Part shown: one piece after another, positions 1 to 10,885 of the stretch
Layout: each line of letters starts with the position of its first letter
Numbering within the stretch: position 1 is the first letter of the stretch
NCBI GenBank assembly: GCA_003427395.1
Contig: BFEA01000150.1
Span: forward strand, 2,433,378-2,487,086
Direction: 5' to 3'
Length of the DNA stretch: 53,709 bases
Source of the DNA: Chara braunii
Taxonomy: Eukaryota > Streptophyta > Charophyceae > Charales > Characeae
Translations under genes and position numbers: made by a program
Notes under the pieces: model-generated
Told to the model about the DNA's origin: nothing
Seen by the model: the letters and a program-made list of their open reading frames with translations, nothing else
Databases searched by the model: none

Positions 1-460
1 TGTCGGGCGATTGACAAGACATGGAGAGAGAGAGACACACAAGTGGGAGAGAGAGAAAGCGGCAGAGAGAGAGAGAGGGATAGAGCATCATCAGGCGGAG
101 GAGAAGTTCGGGAGGCGTGTGAGAGAGAGACAGACAACCAGGAGAGAGAAAGCGACGGAGAGAGAGAGGGAGGGAAAGTGCAACATCAGTGGGGGGCAGG
201 AGAACTTCGGGGGATGCGCCGACCACCGTGGCTGAGTGCACAGTGAGGAGGAGCCGCAACAAGGAGCGCCATGGCCGACCAAGGTACGGTCCTTCCCAGC
301 CTTCCGTCTTCTCCCTCCTTATGGGCTCCTCGTCCCGACACCTCCCTTCGACATTGGCCCGACTACCTCACTTTCCTCCTCTCTCTCTCTCTCTTTGCGT
401 CTGTTTCTCTTTTTGTCTGTTTGGAGACGTGCGGATCGGGATCGGGAAGGCACGGATCAT

Positions 461-548
<88 letters not shown>

Positions 549-560
549 CGGGTCGTCGGG
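1..560. repeat. GA-rich low-complexity region with (GA)n microsatellite
   Basis: The first ~180 bases are rich in interrupted GA dinucleotides, and an uninterrupted (GA)n tract runs from about 467 to 545. Open frames here encode only repetitive Arg/Glu or Ser/Leu dipeptides, as expected of a dinucleotide repeat open in several frames. No gene is supported. Confidence 0.9.
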
Positions 561-3389
561 AGATGGAGTGCTGGTGGAGAGGGAACGGGACCGGGGAGGG
601 GAGAGCCGTGGTCGCGATCGGGAGGGGTAAGCGGAAACCCGCTTCCACTCCGTTCGCCGCTGTGTTGGATCAAATATCCTAACCGTGGGGCGTAACCCGT
701 TCCACTGCCATCATTCACGACATCCTCGCCTCCCCCGTCACACTCGACATATACAACGTACCACACACAGCGTGCACATGGGACTACCTTAACGACCTCA
801 TACTCCTCCACCATCAACAAACCCACCACCCACTCCCGCCCTTCCCCACCTACAGGTTGGACATTATCGACCGTGCTGTTGCATACCTTCAAACACAAGT
901 CGCCCCCCAACGATGACAACAGCTACCAACACTCCGGCGCCAACCATTCCAGACAACTTCTTCAACACAATCTTCTCCTGCTGCTCCCTCTGCTTCAAGA
1001 CAACTTTCTCCTGCTGCTCGCCAAGACACTCCTTCAACAGACGGTGCATGCTTCGTGAACCACTGCCATGAGGGCCCATGATGGTGACAGAGACAAAGGC
1101 CGACAAAAAGAGACAGGGACAAAAAGACCGATGGTGACAGAGACAAAGGCCGACAAAAAGAGACAGGGACAAAAAGACCGAATCCGTGTTTGCAGTTCAT
1201 CTGGACTTCCTCTCCTCTTTTGTATGTACTCGACCGTTCGAATGTCCCTGCTCCTACGCCGCAGCCTCCACTTGTGTAAAATAATAACACAAGCAACTTT
1301 TGCCTGGGAGGCATGTTCAAATTCTTCACTAACCGCGAGTTAAAAATAGAAAACCGAAGAAAACAAGTTAATTAAAAAAAATCATTAAAAAAAAGTTTGA
1401 CTGAACACGTTGGGAGGCATTCGGCCGAGGACCCGAACGTGTTTGGGCGTTTGCGAAAGCCCCGAACACGTTCGGTGTGCTATAGAGAATTTGGCTTGCT
1501 TTTTTTTCCTTTTTCTTCTTTTTCAGCGGGTCAAGTCACCGAAGACTCGACAACAGACCACACAACAATGTATACGAGTTCACAATCCAGTCAAACCAAC
1601 TTACTATTCTGATCATTACAATGCTATCAGGGTTATTCAGAAGGCAAACAAGGAGGATGAAGAGCCATAAGTCTCGACTGTCATCAGTATTTTCAAAAGC
1701 ATCACCAGGATCACCATGTCAGCCATCTCTTCTACGCATTCAAAGACGCCTTAGTCCTGAGAGAGCACAACCCTCTCGCTCACATCTATTCATACGAACC
1801 ACCCTTTTTAGCGTAGTTGCGACCCCTGCTTGCCTCAGCTGTAACAACCCTCTCAACTCATCATCAAGCCTTCAGTTTTGCAATCAAAACCGACCATCAT
1901 TAAAATGGCAAAGAATTTTGACGTGACCCTGAGGCAAAGGTTGTTCAGTTTTTTTTTTTTTTTTTTTTTCTAAAGAAATCCAGATCGTAGTAGAGGCTGG
2001 ATGCTAGGCCTCGGGGGGTGCCTGTAGTTGTACTCCACCAGTGGGGAGATCAGATGGCTTGTGACAGCCCCCCAAGGACAGTCTCCTCCAGGGGGCATCA
2101 TTCGTGAACTCTTTTTTTGTTATCCTAATCAGATCGCAAGTCGAGCCCTACAGCGGTGCGACCCAGACCTGTCTGCAGACCTAGACCTACACCAACCCGC
2201 GCCTTCCGAGGGTCTCAGATGAGTGTACCCCCCCCGGGCAGTACCATAGGGACACCCCGAATTCTCGAGGACGACCCGGACACAGGAGGGGTCACGAATA
2301 AGTGGTCATTCCCAACCTGTATCACATCTAGCAGACTCTATGGGTGTCTACCACCCTTCTACTATCAATGCGACGACCCACCCTTCCCTGCCTAAGATGA
2401 GACCCCTACCCAGAGACCCTTCCCCAGATTCACGCCCCAATCGACCCTCTCAATTGGAACGCCGACAGGTACCAGCCCAGATGAAGCCCAGCCCGCAAGC
2501 ATCATAAGATAGACATGAGGCCCGCCCTTGGGAATCGTATATGCCCAACACCCAACCCTTACGAAAGGGGGGTGTGGAGAGCGGAGGCAGACCGGAACCA
2601 GGATCGTACAATGCACGTGCACCATGAGGCTGGGAAACTGCCGTTCATCAGCTGGATAGGGTCCTTCCATCATCTGACATATAGTGGTTAAGGTGCATTG
2701 TACAGGGACGCTGAACCCGTTTTCCAGCAGGTGCAGCTCCCCACCAGTAGATGGAGCCTTCAACGCTGGGACCTACTTATCGGGGATGCTCTTATCACCT
2801 TGCTAAGTAGGTTTCCCGTATACGAAGTTGGGAAACTGCCACAGTACCCAGACACATCCCATGACACACCTACAGAGCAGTGCAGACGAACGAGGCGGCG
2901 CACAGACAAGCACACAATCTCTACACAAACTCCTACCTAACATAATCTAGACCTAGGATCTCTACTGACGCATGCTCAGTTGAGCAATGTATATGGAGCC
3001 AAGGAGCCGCAAAGTGATGAAAGGACTCGAATGGACAATGCATCATTAGCAAAGCATCACAAGGAATGTACATCCAGATACATGTGAAGACTCAAAGATA
3101 TGACCTGACCTGTCAGATACTGACGCGATATCCCATCATACACCACACATGTGAGAGAGGGAGGAGGGACTGCATACACAGAAGAAAAGGTCCCTCCTTG
3201 CACACACACATGGGGGAGATATCACGGATGAGAGATGGGGTGAGAGGCGAGAGGAAGATGGAGGTGAGGGAGAAGACCAAGATCACGATAGCGAAGTCCA
3301 AAAATAGTCTCCCTGCCGAATGTCCAATCAATGTCTGCCACGAAAATGTTGCATCAGATCCTGGGCCTGATGTCCGATGTAATCTCTGC

Positions 3390-3390
<1 letters not shown>
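561..3390. other. No gene recognised; short repeats only
   Basis: I see no convincing coding exon in this stretch. It holds a perfect 50-bp tandem duplication near 1080-1180, a poly-T run near 1950-1969, and a ~40-bp motif at about 1912-1950 that recurs at 4914-4955. The upstream exons of the BET3 gene that starts at 5572 were looked for here (the family's ELFTLTYG region) and were not found. Confidence 0.5.
1079..1181. repeat. 50-bp tandem duplication
   Basis: Two adjacent copies of a 50-bp unit beginning ATGGTGACAGAGACAAAGGC are identical over their length. This is a simple local duplication with no coding signal. Confidence 0.9.
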
Positions 3391-3391
<1 letters not shown>

Positions 3392-3477
<86 letters not shown>

Positions 3478-3478
3478 N

Positions 3479-3524
<46 letters not shown>
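3392..3524. repeat. (CT)n microsatellite with a single N
   Basis: A ~130-bp CT dinucleotide tract contains one N at 3478. The N probably marks two reads or contigs joined inside the repeat, so the true length is uncertain. Confidence 0.95.
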
Positions 3525-3525
<1 letters not shown>

Positions 3526-4055
3526 AGAAGGAGGAGGAAGGAGGGAGAAGAGATGGAGGGCGAGACGAAGAAGAAGAAGATGTCATCCTCCTCGCTGTCT
3601 CACCTGCAGGTAACTACCGCGATGTACTGACTGCCGCTGTGGTCCCTGTGCAGGTCGCTGGCGTGGAGCGCAGCTATGGCGCCCAGGTAAGAACCGCTGA
3701 CGCAGGTATGGCCTCCGCCCCTCTGCCTACCTACACCTCTACCTCTACCTCCTAGCGTAGCGCTGTAGTGTCGCAGCACTGCTCCAGCAGCGTGTCGCCC
3801 AAGAAGTGAGCTACTCGAACTGTGTCCCTGCCCAGCCGTGGCCCAGCTATAAGTAGCTCTGGGCCGGCCGGTCTGCCTCTGTGTGCCTACGGTCCTGTGC
3901 CCAAAACGTGGGCCTACTGGGTGTGGGTCCCGACCGGACGTCCAGACCCTGTACCTGGCCCAGGGAGGCCTGCCTCCTGGTGAACCTGGCCCAAGGCGTG
4001 GCCTTGGGGACTGCAGGCCCGAACTGACGCTTGAACAGACAAAAATAGGACAGCA
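3525..4055. other. No gene recognised
   Basis: The sequence changes from GA-rich to a GC-richer unique stretch. Splice-like sites occur (for example CAGGTAAG near 3688), but no protein family is recognisable. It could hold part of the missing 5' end of BET3, but the expected peptide is not visible. Confidence 0.35.
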
Positions 4056-4057
4056 AA

Positions 4058-4096
<39 letters not shown>

Positions 4097-4098
4097 AT
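4056..4098. repeat. (AAAT)n microsatellite
   Basis: About ten tandem copies of AAAT are present, with no interruption until the last unit. Confidence 0.95.
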
Positions 4099-4639
4099 GA
4101 ATGCTGTCTCGAATTGAATCCTGTGGCCTAAGGGCCAGCGTGGGGCCGAAGGGCATGTGGCCTGGGGCCCCCAGCAACCGCCGGGCCCCCAAAATAGGGC
4201 CCATGCGCAGTCTCAGCATGTAACATCTACGCAACTTACCTCCCCTACCCCACCCATGGTGAGTACACGAGACATGACCCAGAGATCATTGGACCACACA
4301 CTACACACAACCCACACCGACACACAAACGCACACAGGCACACTGGTCAAACCACACCAAGGCCAACCACACAAACAGCCCTCCCCCAAGGCCCTGCTGC
4401 CAGCATACTGCAACCATGGACTAAACCCCCTAGGTGGTGGAAAAGGATTGGAGGTTAAACATAAGCAATCCATTTGTGAATCATAAGAGGGGGCACCAGT
4501 CAAGGCAGTGATAAAAAAGTCAGACTAAGTTCACAAATTTGACAAAAAGAATACTAAATAAAACAGTAGTAGCTATAAAAAGCACCACAAATTCTATGAA
4601 AAATAGAGAAAGTAGAAGTTAATTGTGAATAATTACCTT

Positions 4640-4793
4640 GCGTCAGTCCAAGGGGGACTGTGCGAATGGCTTGTTCGCTATGTAAACACTGTCGGTGTAC
4701 GTGCGCGAGGCAAACGGAGTTTTGAACCCGCAACTTCATACGACAATGCGCATTTCCAACCGGTGCTCTAACCACTGAGGCAACGGCCATCCA
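4640..4793 (-). mobile_element. tRNA-derived SINE, family A
   Basis: Read on the minus strand, the head shows the two internal promoter blocks of a tRNA: an A-box-like GCCTCAGTGGTTAGAGCAC near 4782-4764 and a B-box GGGTTCAAAACTCC at 4729-4716. A non-tRNA body follows toward lower coordinates. Much of the head, including GGTTGGAAATG, is shared with the element inserted in the 28S fragment at 29689, so the two belong to one family. Known SINE biology makes it a non-autonomous element transcribed by RNA polymerase III. The 3' end is not clear. Confidence 0.65.
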
Positions 4794-4859
4794 CGTTCAG
4801 TTTATTTTTCTGCTCAACAGCTAAGCTACCGGAGTGGCCCGGGGTCACTTGCCCGGCCG

Positions 4860-5170
4860 GGCCAAAAAATAAAAATAAAAAATATATTTTTACATTTTAT
4901 TTTTTATTTTGGTGAAGAATTTTGATGTGACCCTGAGGCAAAAGTTGTTCAGTTTATTTTTCTGCATAACATAGTTTTTTTTTTTTTTTTTGGAGGAACC
5001 TTCCTTGGTCCTTGCACGGGCTGGCCACCCGGGACCCGGGCGGCCCGGCTGGTAGCCTAACTCAACAGCCCCCTTTTTTTTTTTCCCGTTTTCTATTTTT
5101 GTTTTTTTTGCCACTTTTATTTTTCACAGGGACCTTCCCTGGCCCTTTCCCGGCTGGGCCGCCCTGGCAA
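4860..5170. repeat. A/T-run-rich repeat debris
   Basis: Poly-T and poly-A runs alternate with GC-rich CCCGGGC patches. The ~40-bp motif at 4914-4955 (TTTTGATGTGACCCTGAGGC and following bases) also occurs at 1912-1950, so it is a dispersed repeat. No coding potential is seen. Confidence 0.6.
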
Positions 5171-5174
5171 AGAA

Positions 5175-5265
5175 GGTGACAGGGGTGGCCCGGTTGGTAA
5201 TGCAGGTACTTAAAACGGTAATGCTGATAACCCTATGTGGGTTTAATGCCAGCAAACGATGTGTG
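5175..5265 (+). mobile_element. Degenerate tRNA-like (SINE) head
   Basis: The stretch GGTGGCCCGGTTGGTAATGC resembles a tRNA D-arm/A-box, and TGTGGGTTTAATGCC some 50 bases later resembles a decayed B-box. The spacing fits a tRNA. The match is weaker than in the other SINE heads of the window. Confidence 0.35.
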
Positions 5266-5571
5266 GAACCAGCTCCCTGGGCCACCATTGCGTACTGTCC
5301 ATAATTGCACTCTAGGAGTCTAGGCATGCGTGGGATCTTGATCATACCGACTCTGATCCCATGCCTTGGGGCCCCGGTCACCATAGTCTGACTCATGAGT
5401 GAGGGCTTATTACCTACCTCCTTTCTCTTGGCACTTTTTGACGTGCTAGTGGCATTTGTAAGAAAGATTCTGGACAGATGGACAAAAAGTCATTGTCAAA
5501 CATGGCTGTACTGTTTTGCCTTGTGTTTCTTACCTTGTATTCTTGCTTTCCTGTTCTTCCTCCTTCCTCAG

Positions 5572-5671
5572 GGGCTATAACATTGGGATTCGCTTGATTG
5601 ATGAATTCCTCGCAAAAGCAAACATATCACGGTGTACGGACTTCAAAGAGACCGCCGACGTGATTGCAAAG
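5572..5671 (+). CDS. BET3: TRAPPC3/BET3, internal exon
   Basis: This exon of the TRAPP tethering-complex subunit Bet3 encodes GYNIGIRLIDEF followed by SRCTDFKETADVIAK. Bet3 is a core subunit of TRAPP, which activates Rab1/Ypt1 GTPases and tethers vesicles in ER-to-Golgi traffic. The cysteine in SRCTDF corresponds to the conserved, palmitoylated Cys68 of mammalian Bet3. The exon follows a pyrimidine-rich acceptor ending CCTCAG and is closed by an AAG|GTGCGT donor. It begins with the last base of a split codon, probably the ATG of the family's QMG motif, and ends in phase 0. The preceding exons (about the first 45 residues, including ELFTLTYG) were not found and may lie left of the window. Confidence 0.93.
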
Positions 5672-5830
5672 GTGCGTACAGCACAGGCACTAGCTGGATC
5701 TTTGACCTACCTACCTGCCCACGTACCCACGTACCCACCTACCCACGTACCTGTCACCTACCTACCTATCACCTACCTACCTACCTATCTACCTATTGTT
5801 TACCTTGGCTTTTCCTCATGTTTCCCTGGG

Positions 5831-5917
5831 CGATTCGGTTGATTGATGAATTCCTCCCAAAAGCAAACATATCAAGGTGTACGGACTTCAAAGAGACCAC
5901 CGACATGATTGCAAAGG
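5831..5917 (+). pseudogene. Truncated duplicate of the upstream BET3 exon
   Basis: The sequence encodes IRLIDEFLPKANISRC and then TDFKETTDMIAK, against FLAKAN and ETADVIAK in the true exon. The first part of the exon (GYNIG) is missing, and no AG acceptor lies at the break. The duplicate ends with AAG|GTGCAT, a plausible donor. Without an acceptor it is unlikely to be spliced in, so it is best read as a dead exon copy. Three amino-acid changes (A to P, A to T, V to M) suggest it is not recent or not selected. Confidence 0.8.
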
Positions 5918-6642
5918 TGCATTGTGGCATTCTCCGTACCACATGGGCCCCTGCTGGGCCCGACAAGTAGGTAGAGGGGTAGGGCGAGGTCCGAGGTCTG
6001 TTAGGATTAGGCCCAGTGTCGTTTCAGGGTCTACTGTCAGGTCTAGGTTAGGTCTGGGCCGTTTTAGGCCCTGGGCGCCATTTTGGTAGGCGCAAGACCC
6101 AGTCCAGGTTCGGCAGGCCTGAGGTCCGTTTTGGCGCCATTTCATTAGGTGCCAGGTACCAGTCTGCAGTAGGCAGTTTAGGTGCCAGGATGGTTAGGCG
6201 CCCGATTCGAGTTGAGGTGCCAGTTTGTCACGAGGCAGCCCCTGAGGCTGGACCAGCTGGTCCGCGTCAGTGGTAGAAAAGTAGCACTCAGGTAGCAATG
6301 AGTTAGTTGGGAGGTAGACGTCAGTTAGTCCACACACTGGGCACTGTTTGGGTTAGTCGACAGCGGTGGGCGCGAGTTAGGAGTTAGAGCACTGCAGTCG
6401 AGCTGCAGCAGGAGTTGAGAGGGAGAGAGAGAGATGAGGCGGAGGCCAGGGGAAGCTACCTTGACTTACCTGTGACGCCACAGCTCCAGCTTCGTCTCCG
6501 CATGTTCTCACCTGCATCAAGGCACCACCTTTACGCAGGTCAGTACTTGGCACCTAAAGAGAGCTAGAGGGGATTCTTTTTCTTCTTCTTTCTCATCCTC
6601 CAGCCATTGCTCCTTCCCTCCCTCCGGATCTTCTTCTTCTGC

Positions 6643-6747
<105 letters not shown>

Positions 6748-7068
6748 GACGTTGAGACTTGGTGACCTTTCGGGCTATGTTGACTGATCCTCGCTATCTC
6801 CCTCTCCCCCTTTGTCTCTTCTCCCCTCTTCGTCCGTGGATGTATCTGGACTCAGCGCCCCTTCCATGATTGATCTGCCGAGTCCGCTCACACTGAGTGA
6901 TGATGAGTGCTGTCAGGACCTGTCATTGTCCCTGCTGAGGCAGATCTTCGTATTCCAGTCTTCCACTGTGCTATTTTTGTATTGTCTCTGATAGGTCGGT
7001 TCGTGGTTCTGATTGATGCTGATTAGGCATGCGACATGTGTACAGCACAGGCACTAGCTGGATCTTTG

Positions 7069-7176
7069 ACCCACCTACCTACCTACCTACCTACCTACCT
7101 GCCTCCCTGCCTACCTGCCTCCCTGCCTCCCTGCCTCCCTGCCTCCCTGCCTCCCTGCCTCCCTGCCTCCCTGCCT

Positions 7177-7220
<44 letters not shown>

Positions 7221-7223
7221 ACC
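7069..7223. repeat. (CCTA)/(CCTG)/(CCTC) tetranucleotide repeat
   Basis: About 38 tetranucleotide units grade from CCTA to alternating CCTG/CCTC and then to pure CCTG. The open frames across it encode only Pro/Ala/Cys/Leu repeats and are not genes. Confidence 0.95.
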
Positions 7224-7600
7224 TGCATACCTACCTCTTGTTTTCCTTTCCTTTTTGTGTTTTCGTGGGCTTTTCCTCGGTCTACTTTTCCTCTGCTTTT
7301 CCTCTGCTTCCTTTTGTGTTTTGCCTCTCCCCCTTTCTGCGTCCATCACTTAACACTCAATCACGTATGAACGAATGAGGAAGTTTTCCATGCCGGTGTG
7401 ATATAATAAAAAAACAGAGTAGATCTGGATTGTTTGATGAACGGGGTGAAGCACATGCAAAAATTGGCGTGGATCAACTTGGATATTGCAAAGATTCTTT
7501 AAAAATTAATCAGATTCTACAAGGTGTTTGCAATTATTTTACCTTATTTATATGTTTGACGCTCCACTTCGGTGATGGTGCTGCACTACTTGACTGGCAG

Positions 7601-7783
7601 GTTGGCTTGAAGATGTTTCTAGGAGTCACTGGAACCGTTGCGAATTGGAATCAAGACAATACAGAGTGCAGCCTGATCCTCGACGACAATCCACTTGTAG
7701 ATTTTGTAGAGCTTCCCGAAACTTGTCAAGGCTTGTTGTACTGTAATATTCTTTGTGGTGTTATCCGCGGAGCTTTGGAAATG
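7601..7783 (+). CDS. BET3: TRAPPC3/BET3, penultimate exon
   Basis: This 61-codon exon encodes VGLKMFLGVTG, CSLILDDNPLVDFVELPE and TCQGLLYCN up to GVIRGALEM. These are the most conserved strands and helices of Bet3, and NPLVDFVELP is diagnostic. The exon is in phase 0 on both sides. It is bounded by an acceptor GGCAG|GTT and a donor ATG|GTAAGG. The reading frame has no stop or frameshift and joins cleanly to the exon ending at 5671. The TCQGL.YCN form follows the plant version rather than the animal one. Cytosolic, Golgi-associated function is inferred from the family. Confidence 0.95.
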
Positions 7784-7925
7784 GTAAGGGTGCAAAATTG
7801 CAAATCTCTGTCTTCCGCAGTGTGTTCCTAACTTGTGCGGCTGATTTGCCATTTCCGGGTTTTCCCTATATTCTTTCTTACCGCCTGATTTCCGTGATGT
7901 TCTGAATAGCACTGAAGTTGGATAA

Positions 7926-7972
7926 GAAAGAAAAAGAAAAAGAAAAAGAAAAAGAAAAAGAAAAAGAAAAAG
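7926..7972. repeat. (AAAAG)n microsatellite
   Basis: About eight pentanucleotide units are present. The tract may derive from the A-rich tail of an old retroposon. Confidence 0.9.
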
Positions 7973-8022
7973 GGCGACGGCCGTAAGATATCGTTATTGC
8001 ACCGACCGGCACCTAGGTAATT

Positions 8023-8165
8023 CAGAATTGTAGTAGTTTTTCCCAAAAAAGAAAGACAAAAAGAATTGCAGTAGTTTACTCGTCTGCTTCCACTGGAGTT
8101 TGAACTCACAGGTCTGCACTTCAACAAGTTCAGGAACCTCAGGGGTGTATCAGCTGGCAAGGCCA
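8023..8165 (-). mobile_element. tRNA-derived SINE-like fragment
   Basis: On the minus strand a B-box-like GAGTTCAAACTCC (about 8114-8102) lies downstream of a tRNA-like 5' half starting near 8165. A 16-bp near-identical direct repeat (AGAATTGYAGTAGTTT at 8023 and 8065) flanks an A-rich segment and may be a target-site duplication of a small insertion. The element is degenerate and its family is uncertain. Confidence 0.4.
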
Positions 8166-8376
8166 GTTGGTGACTGAAGTTGGAATTCTAGCCCGGAAAA
8201 AATGTTGGAATTTCAATGACCCATCGTAGCATCCCTTGAAATCTGAAATGCATTTATTTTGGGGGAAAGCAAGAAACAAATCCAGATACAAGTGGAGCCT
8301 GAGATTACAAAGAATATGAGTAGTGATTAGGGCTTGGAAGTTGGGGGGTGAAGATAAGGAACAAAAGCAGTATATG

Positions 8377-8486
8377 TATATCGGCAAACAGAGCTGCGCG
8401 GTAAACCGCATGCAGAGAGGGAGAAGAGGACAACAAACGAGGGGTTGTGACAAACTGTTTCATCGGAGTTTCACCGACTCGTCAGG
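8377..8486 (-). repeat. Foldback repeat unit A with hammerhead-like core
   Basis: This is one of three related ~110-bp units. Units A and B are direct repeats with a 118-bp period, and unit C (8634-8748) is inverted. On the minus strand unit A contains CTGACGA at 8485-8479, a helix-II hairpin (GTCGG, loop, CCGAT), GAAAC at 8461-8457, and GTC at 8451-8449. These elements occur in the order and spacing of a hammerhead ribozyme with a very short helix III. No helix I partner is visible next to the core. The layout recalls the terminal repeats of Penelope-like elements, which are known to carry minimal hammerheads. Confidence 0.6.
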
Positions 8487-8490
8487 AGGC

Positions 8491-8606
8491 CATATATATC
8501 TTCAAACAGAGCTGCCCGGTAAAACCGTAGGCAGAGAGGGAGAAGAGGACAACAAACGAGGGGCTGTGACAAACTGTTTCGTTGGAGTTTCACTGACTCA
8601 TCAGGA
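8491..8606 (-). repeat. Foldback repeat unit B with decayed hammerhead-like core
   Basis: This direct copy of unit A has the consensus CTGATGA at 8604-8598, GAAAC at 8570-8566 and GTC at 8560-8558. Helix II is weakened because GTCAG now faces CCAAC. An AT/CT-rich tract precedes CCTGATGA on the minus strand. The bases downstream of GTC (ACAGCCCCTCG) are shared with the other units. Confidence 0.6.
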
Positions 8607-8633
8607 CTCTCTCTCTATATATACATATATATA

Positions 8634-8748
8634 CATATATGAGTCGGTGAAACTCCGATGAAACAGTTTGTCACAGCCCCTCGTTTCTTGTCCGCTTCTC
8701 CCTCTCTGCCTACGGTTTACCGGGCAGCTCTGTTTGTCGATATGTATG
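8634..8748 (+). repeat. Foldback repeat unit C (inverted copy)
   Basis: The unit is a reverse-complement copy of units A and B, across a short (TA)-rich centre. It keeps the helix-II hairpin, GAAAC and GTC of the hammerhead-like core on the plus strand. The leading CTGA is replaced by AT-rich sequence at the junction, so its core is broken. Units A to C together can fold into a long cruciform or hairpin. Confidence 0.65.
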
Positions 8749-8819
8749 TTTGCGAGGTAATGAGCAACAGAAAGTGACCTGTGAACCACACCCCCTTTGA
8801 GCACAGGCAGTGGTCCACA

Positions 8820-9131
8820 TCCTGAGTTCATCAAAACAGAAGGGCAAACTGTTGCAAGCAGGAGTGGATATGCTAACCTGTGAATCGGCTAGGTATGTAA
8901 AAGTAGGTGTAATGAATGCGAAGGAGTTTCAGAGAAGCACAATCACACGCAGGATTACGAGCTGATAGAATGCTGCCAATTCAGCAGTCGAGTGCAATGG
9001 CTATCTTGACAGAAGGGCAGACTGCCGTCAGCAATTTTTTTTTTTTTTTTCATTCCTAGAAAATGGTTTTCTCCTAACCGTCTCAAATTTACTGGATTTG
9101 AACTGCTAACCTGTGGATCAGCCAGTCTATT
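8820..9131 (-). mobile_element. Truncated tRNA-derived SINE with poly-A tail and a related fragment
   Basis: On the minus strand a B-box half (AGCAGTTCAAATCC near 9105-9092) is followed by ~50 bp and then an A run (T run at about 9037-9052 on the plus strand). This is the order expected of a 5'-truncated SINE. Motifs next to the tail (CAGAAGGGCARACTG) and head (GCTAACCTGTGRATC) recur at 8838-8890, which suggests a second, older copy alongside. Confidence 0.45.
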
Positions 9132-9600
9132 TTTGTACAATTTGGCTGGTGATGTGGCTGGGTGCTCTGTGTGCGGGGTACCTTCTACTCCCTCCTGGGT
9201 TCTTTGGTACCTTAGCTATACCGCTCTTAGTCGCAGCTGTGTGCTGTGTGTGGCAGGTATTACTATGTTGGCTGGATACTGTGTGTGCTGGGTGGTACTA
9301 TGTGGGCTGGGGGGTAGGTATTATGTGGGCTACGAGCTATTTGTTGCACAGTGCTATGTGCCCCGGGCTGGGTGCTATGCGCAGTAGCTGGTACGGGTTG
9401 TGGTATCTGAGGTGGGTGACACTATGTGGGCTGAGCAGTGGAGTGTGGGTTGGTCGTGGTCCTACGGGGGATAGTCGTAGTATTTCGGGTGGGTCGTATG
9501 GTGCGGGTTGGGTGGTACCCTGTGGGGTGGTAAGAGATCCACTGGGGTGGGTCGTATGATGTGGGGTGGGTGGGTGGTACCATGTGGAGTGGCAAGGGAT
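9132..9600. repeat. G/T-rich degenerate low-complexity tract
   Basis: The plus strand is dominated by G and T with loosely repeating TATGTGGGCTG and GGGTGGGT motifs. It is open in several frames, giving Gly/Trp/Val-rich or Pro/Thr-rich peptides. This is compositional and not evidence of a gene. Confidence 0.6.
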
Positions 9601-10162
9601 CCACTGTGGACTTTGTAGGGCGAATGAACAGCGGTTCGAATACATTCACTGCTGGGATGCTGTGTGCTTGTATTTTAACGGTTGAGCAGACACGTTCGAA
9701 GACTGGCACGCTAATCTGAAGCAGTAGCACAGCCAGGAAGCGAAGTGATGGAGTTTGCAATGAAACAGCAACAAGCAACTCTTCGTTTCTTCCCTTTTCC
9801 CGTCCTCTTCTCGAGGCAGAACGCAAAGCAGTCAAGAGGCTGGATTAGCTTTTGCCATGTCCCAGTATCGTACCACCATGCCTATCAGAAGCAATAGCAC
9901 AACCAGGAAGCATGTTGTGTGGTTGTCCAAACAAGCAACACGTCATCCTCGTCGCTTCTGCACTTTTCGCCTTCCCTTCTCTCATGTCTCCTCAGGGGCA
10001 GCAGCAAGCGTCACGAGAGGGCACCTGCAGCCATATATACAGTCACAGCTTGGCTGACCTCGCATATGGCTAAGGGTTAGGCCCCGCCGGTGGCGTGTTC
10101 TTTCTTGGCAAGCATGAACCTGGCTGTGGTGGCCAGATTCGTGCTTTCTTCTATGCTTTCCT

Positions 10163-10260
10163 TGCATGAACATAGTACCACTGGGGCCTGTTTTCCGTGC
10201 ATGAACGTAGTACCACTGGGGCCTGTTTTCCGTGCATGAACGTAGTACCATTGGGGCCTG
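10163..10260. repeat. 35-bp tandem repeat, three copies
   Basis: Units begin at 10163, 10198 and 10233 with TGCATGAACRTAGTACCAYT and are nearly identical. Confidence 0.9.
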
Positions 10261-10837
10261 CCTCTAACTAAGAGGCCGAGAGAGAAAATTGCTGAAGTCT
10301 GAAGGGCAGCAATGCTTTGCCCAGGAATGGCCAACATTGTTAAGTTGTTAGAGCAGTGTCCTAAGGCTTACCCATGCACAGGTGCCTGAGGGCCAGCCCC
10401 CACGTCTCCTATCTCTATGCCAGATGAGCCCGAATGTGGGTGGTTTTCGACCGAATTTACTCCTGAAATCCAGGCTCTTGGAAAACTTCCCTGCGTCCGT
10501 GTTGTACATGAGCACAATCGTCGTTGTAAAAGTCGCTCGGTTTGTGCCAGCATAGCGCAAATGTACTGCCAGTGGCCAGGATTCGACCTTGCTTTATGGA
10601 CCATTCTCGCCTGCGAATGCATTAGTTATTACTAATTAGCACACGAGGAGGGTGGCAGAGTTAGAAATCGAGATATAGGAAAGGCGAATGGGAGGGAGAG
10701 AGGAACTCAGTGAGATGGAATGTGTCTATAGCTTGTTCTGCCTTGTCTAGCTTGGTGCTCTGTTCCACCTCTTCTTGAACACTTGTTGAACTAGGCTGTT
10801 ATTCTCTCAACGCACAGGGTCTTTAAACTTCTCGTCG

Positions 10838-10885
10838 TCCTCCTCCTCCTCCTCCTCCTCCTCCTCCTCCTTCTCCTGCTGCTGC
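10838..10885. repeat. (CTC)n/(TGC)n trinucleotide repeat
   Basis: A run of CTC triplets is followed by a short run of CTG triplets, all inside the large BET3 intron. Confidence 0.85.

Noticed and set aside
189-695. Open frame of 168 codons with long Arg/Glu dipeptide run
   Set aside because: Its length comes from the (GA)n microsatellite; no domain and no conserved sequence on either side.
3655-3692. Short exon-like stretch between CAG and GTAAGA with a SYG peptide, considered as the missing 5' exon of BET3
   Set aside because: The peptide does not match the family's NAELFTLTYG region and gives no continuous frame to the exon at 5572.
7029-7370. Proline/leucine/cysteine-rich frames across the CCTG repeat
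   Set aside because: A tetranucleotide repeat is open in all frames when the unit has no stop; this lies inside the BET3 intron.
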